Below are positions 61,618-64,000 of a DNA stretch of 64,000 nt, piece after piece. The notes under the pieces are model-generated. The model worked only from the letters and a program-made list of their open reading frames with translations, was not told the origin of the DNA and did not search any database. How positions within the stretch are numbered: the first letter of the stretch is position 1; every line of letters begins with the position of its first letter. The stretch is from Hofstenia miamia (taxonomy: Eukaryota; Xenacoelomorpha; Acoela), in the NCBI GenBank assembly GCA_004352715.1, contig SCFE01000023.1, positions 809,787 through 873,786 of the forward strand, read 5' to 3'. Both the position numbers and the translations under genes were made by a program.

Positions 61618-62510
61618 GTGTGCTCTTGTCGAGAACGGTCTTTTATCAAGTTCGCTCTCAAAAGCGGTGCAAGGTGATTTGTTCAGCGGTGTGACGTCCC
61701 TGGATGCGGCAATCACTTTGATTGAAAATAAAAAGAAAACGCCGCTCCACCAAATGTTCGCTAAGCTGAACAAAGAACAGGCAGCTGAAGCACTTCTTTT
61801 TCTTTTTAAGAACTCTCTCCTTTCAGTATCTGATGTCTCTACTCAATCTCAGCTCGAAGTTCAAACACAAGCAAAGACACCCGAAAACTCAACACCAATT
61901 ACTACTACTACAGAATCCGTCCTTTCAAAATCGTCACCACTCACTTATCACTCATTCCCAAGGATGCAACCAACACCCAAGAAACAACCGTCAAAATTGA
62001 AATCACGTGTAAAAGAGGTAAAACCCGGAAGTACAACCCTCATCATTGGAAGCAGCATTTTGAAATACGCACGTTCGCATGGTCTTCTTCACAATCAATT
62101 GACAACAATACACTCTTACCCAGGAAGCAACACCACTGAACTCACACGAAAAGTATCGCTTTACCCAAAAACACACGTCAATACTGTCATCTTAAACACT
62201 GGCTTGATCGACGCTTTGAATGGCAACATCTCGAATTTCAAGTCAAATCTGCAAAACCTATTATCTGAAGTCCGTAGAAAATTCACTCCTAGTCGAATCT
62301 TTTTCTTTGAAATCACCCCTGTCTGTGCTGATGAAAACCTCTCCAAGAACTTTGACATCAAAGAATGCAATCGTATCATGCACAATCTATCTAACAGCAG
62401 CTACACTGTCGTTCCAGTCATCGAAAAGTTTCTACTCTCTCCACGCATTATTGATCCCTCTCTTCTTGCTCGCGATGGTATCCACCTCTCCTACAAAGGT
62501 CTTTCACATT

Positions 62511-62544
<34 letters not shown>

Positions 62545-62691
62545 CCGAAAACATTTCGCCTGTCAACACCTCGTTCATCATTTCGTAATCAGAATATATC
62601 ATACGCAAGTGTTGCATCAAATCACTTACGTACCCACCATCACCTTCCTACGCCACAACCCCATATCGCTCAGTCTAACTCTCTCATCTAA
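61616..62691 (+). CDS. LINE ORF1 with SGNH-hydrolase-like domain (frameshifted)
   Basis: About 300 residues are read in one frame to 62513. A helical N-terminus (MFAKLNKEQAAEALLFLFKN) leads through a Thr/Ser/Gln-rich linker and a basic patch (KKQPSKLKSRVKEVKPG) to an SGNH-like domain. Block I is TLIIGSSILKYAR (Ser kept; the usual GDS reads GSS), the block III region is ILNTGLIDAL (the usual GxND is not conserved), and block V is ARDGIHLSYKG with the catalytic Asp and His spaced as expected. Esterase ORF1s of this kind are known in CR1-like LINEs, where they may aid RNP or membrane interaction. An (ATT)n tract at 62514-62541 adds a run of Ile and disrupts the frame. The natural C-terminus seems to continue in another frame (SPKTFRLSTPRSSFRNQNIS, then SYASVASNHLRTHHHLPTPQ) to TAA 62689-62691. 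The start at 61616 is provisional because it is created by the upstream microsatellite. Confidence 0.8.
62514..62541. repeat. (ATT)n tract inside ORF1
   Basis: Nine or so ATT units directly after the SGNH block V codons. They encode poly-Ile in the ORF1 frame, and the likely original frame is resumed one phase off. Confidence 0.9.
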
Positions 62692-62696
62692 GATCA

Positions 62697-62972
62697 ATGA
62701 ACTTATTCAGGTGCAGTTTTTATTATATTATAATTATTGTTACTATATTAATTAAAGGGCAGTTTGCTATACCCCTACATGAATCCCTTAAAAAATTCAG
62801 CTATCATCCTTCGAAAATTACAAAGTTACATTCAAATTATTATGCTATGAAATTCTATAATTTATTAAGTAATCATTTAAAATTGTTCTTAAAATTTCGA
62901 CTAATTATTTCTGGAGACATTGAAAGTAACCCAGGGCCAACAATTTCCGAAAATAAAATACAAGATGATTAA
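62697..62972 (+). CDS. LINE ORF2 N-terminal leader with 2A peptide
   Basis: A 91-codon frame starting 5 bases after the ORF1 stop (TAAGATCAATG). Residues 8-20 are strongly hydrophobic (FYYIIIIVTILIK) and residues 61-72 are Leu/Ile-rich (LKLFLKFRLIIS), leading into GDIESNPGP at residues 73-81. In 2A peptides the ribosome skips the final Gly-Pro bond, so this leader would be released from the endonuclease-RT polypeptide. In some animal LINEs and NLR genes the 2A segment doubles as a signal sequence. Ten more residues follow before a TAA. The endonuclease begins in the next frame at 62969, so one missing base near 62970 explains the break. Confidence 0.85.
   Translation: MNLFRCSFYYIIIIVTILIKGQFAIPLHESLKKFSYHPSKITKLHSNYYAMKFYNLLSNHLKLFLKFRLIISGDIESNPGPTISENKIQDD
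62913..62939 (+). promoter_or_regulatory. 2A ribosome-skipping motif (GDIESNPG|P)
   Basis: The codons give the full D-x-E-x-N-P-G-P signature with a Gly before it and a Leu/Ile-rich helix upstream. All residues needed for StopGo activity are present. Confidence 0.9.
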
Positions 62973-64000
62973 ATAATTTTAAGAAAAATTTTAAAATTAT
63001 TTACCTAAATTGTAGAAGTCTTAGTGCAAATCGCAATGAATTTATTCAAATGGTCAGCAAAATTGGAAATAGCGCTATATATGTATTTACTGAAACTTGG
63101 TTAAAAGATTGTGAAAATTTACCATTCTTATATAATCCAGACTGTAATACTTATGATATTCATTTCAAAAATCGATCTGAACGTGGTGGGGGATTAATGA
63201 TACTTGTTCCAAAATCCTTAAAATCAAAACGTAGAAATGATTTAGAAATTAAACATGAGATTTTCGAAAGTATGTGGATTGAACTAAAATCTTTATCAAA
63301 TTCTTGCAACAGCGAACTCATAAACATTTGCTACAATCCAAATAAAAATTATATTTCTGAATTTTGTAACCACAAAATTGAAGAAATAGAATATGCAATT
63401 CTTGAAAATAAGTTTATTAGTGTCCTTGGAGACTTTAATTCTAATTATTTAAATTCTGTTGAATCAAAGAAAATTGATCATATTTGTGATATTTTTGCTT
63501 TTCAAACTATTAATAAAACCAACCCAACTAGATTTTCTAATTTAATTGACTATTTTCTATCCGATAGTTGTAATAAATATAAAACTTATATGTTTGAATC
63601 ATTTAGTGATCACAATCTTTGCGTTTATGTTAGTAATCATAAGTTCAGGATAAAAAATAGGAAAGTTATTTATTCTAGGGATTTTAGCAACTTTAATGAG
63701 CAAAAATTTATACACCTCTTGAAGAACATATCCTTTGATATAACCTACACTTTTAATGATGCCGATAGTATGTTAAAATTCATCACTTGTGAAATCACCA
63801 AAGCGTTAAACAAAGTAGTACCGCCGTGAACAAAGTTAATTAGCACTAAATTAAGGCCAGTGATTAACGAACCCCGTGATTCCGACTTGATTAAGGACCT
63901 GGTAATTAAGAAAAATAAACTTTTTGAACTTGCGAAATCCGATCCCATCAATCTTAATTGGACTAATTATGAACACGCTAAGCAATTAATCAAAAAGAGC
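62969..64000 (+). pseudogene. LINE ORF2 apurinic-like endonuclease and linker
   Basis: The frame is open from 62969. It has the APE-type endonuclease motifs in order: IYLNCRSL (Asn), VFTETWLKD (catalytic Glu), RSERGGGLMILVP, NICYNPNKN, SVLGDFNSN (Asp and Asn) and SFSDHNLCVYV (the SDH triad). All catalytic residues are intact. A single TGA at 63827-63829 (likely CGA to TGA) stops it, but the same frame continues to the window edge with the basic pre-RT linker (DLVIKKNKLFELAKSDPINL, EHAKQLIKKS). The endonuclease nicks target DNA to prime reverse transcription. The downstream RT is not in the window. Confidence 0.9.

Larger units (their letters stand above)
61616..64000 (+). mobile_element. non-LTR retrotransposon with SGNH ORF1, 2A motif and APE endonuclease (5' part)
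   Basis: Two ORFs in the order typical of CR1/L2-type LINEs. ORF1 (61616-62691) has an SGNH-hydrolase-like domain. ORF2 (from 62697) has a leader with a 2A peptide and an apurinic-like endonuclease. The reverse transcriptase would lie beyond the window. Lesions are few: a microsatellite frame switch at 62514-62541, a one-base frame break near 62970, and a TGA at 63827. This suggests a fairly young copy. Endonuclease-type LINEs with N-terminal 2A sequences are known from several marine invertebrates. Confidence 0.88.

Noticed and set aside
61513-61773. Minus-strand frame with poly-Ile
   Set aside because: It is the antisense of the (TTA)n tract and of LINE ORF1.

Overview
This is an AT-rich (by eye near 70% A+T) animal nuclear DNA window. 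It has split genes with GT-AG introns, long non-coding stretches, many (TA)n microsatellites, four N gaps plus four single-N joins, and a dense mix of decayed transposons. A neuronal-type SNAP-25 gene, an aminergic-type GPCR exon and a cilia-associated CFAP97-family gene point to a metazoan with nerve cells and cilia. The repeats (mariner/Tc1, hAT, Penelope-like elements, and a LINE with a 2A peptide and an SGNH ORF1) fit an invertebrate. The sequence alone does not settle the phylum, and I name no species.

Layout. 1-2.4 kb: two near-identical mariner-type deletion derivatives in a ~797-bp duplication split by a single N. 6.8-7.0 kb: a decayed LINE 3' end. 10.2-10.7 kb: a minus-strand GPCR exon (TM1-TM3). 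14.7-15.3 kb: a broken transposon-like ORF. 16.5-17.2 kb: a dead mariner. 20.6 and 23.2-23.9 kb: Penelope-like fragments. 30.3-31.0 kb: a Tc1-like transposase running into an 853-bp gap. 33.97-34.22 kb: a 116-bp exact duplication around a gap. 36.6-37.7 kb: a terminal-inverted-repeat element.

38.3-53.6 kb holds the best gene of the window, a complete five-exon SNAP-25 homologue (220 aa, plus strand). Its introns carry an hAT derivative with a perfect 8-bp target duplication, two further hAT-like MITEs, a 187-bp hairpin MITE, a ~1-kb hAT-like element, a minus-strand LINE lacking its RT palm, and one unidentified candidate exon. Then come an inverted pair of Penelope 3' ends (53.9-54.4 kb), a Tc1-like deletion derivative (55.1-56.0 kb), and a complete four-exon CFAP97-family gene on the minus strand (57.2-59.2 kb), convergent with SNAP-25.

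60.1-64.0 kb contains two LINEs in the same orientation joined at an (ATT)n tract. The second is the most interesting object here. Its ORF1 has an SGNH-hydrolase-like domain. Its ORF2 starts five bases after the ORF1 stop and opens with a hydrophobic leader ending in a textbook 2A ribosome-skipping motif (GDIESNPGP). A complete set of apurinic-endonuclease motifs follows. The copy has at least three lesions: a microsatellite frame switch in ORF1, a one-base frame break after 2A, and one TGA. The window ends before its reverse transcriptase.

The host genes (SNAP-25, CFAP97, GPCR) have no evident functional link. They are separate loci embedded in transposon-rich DNA.
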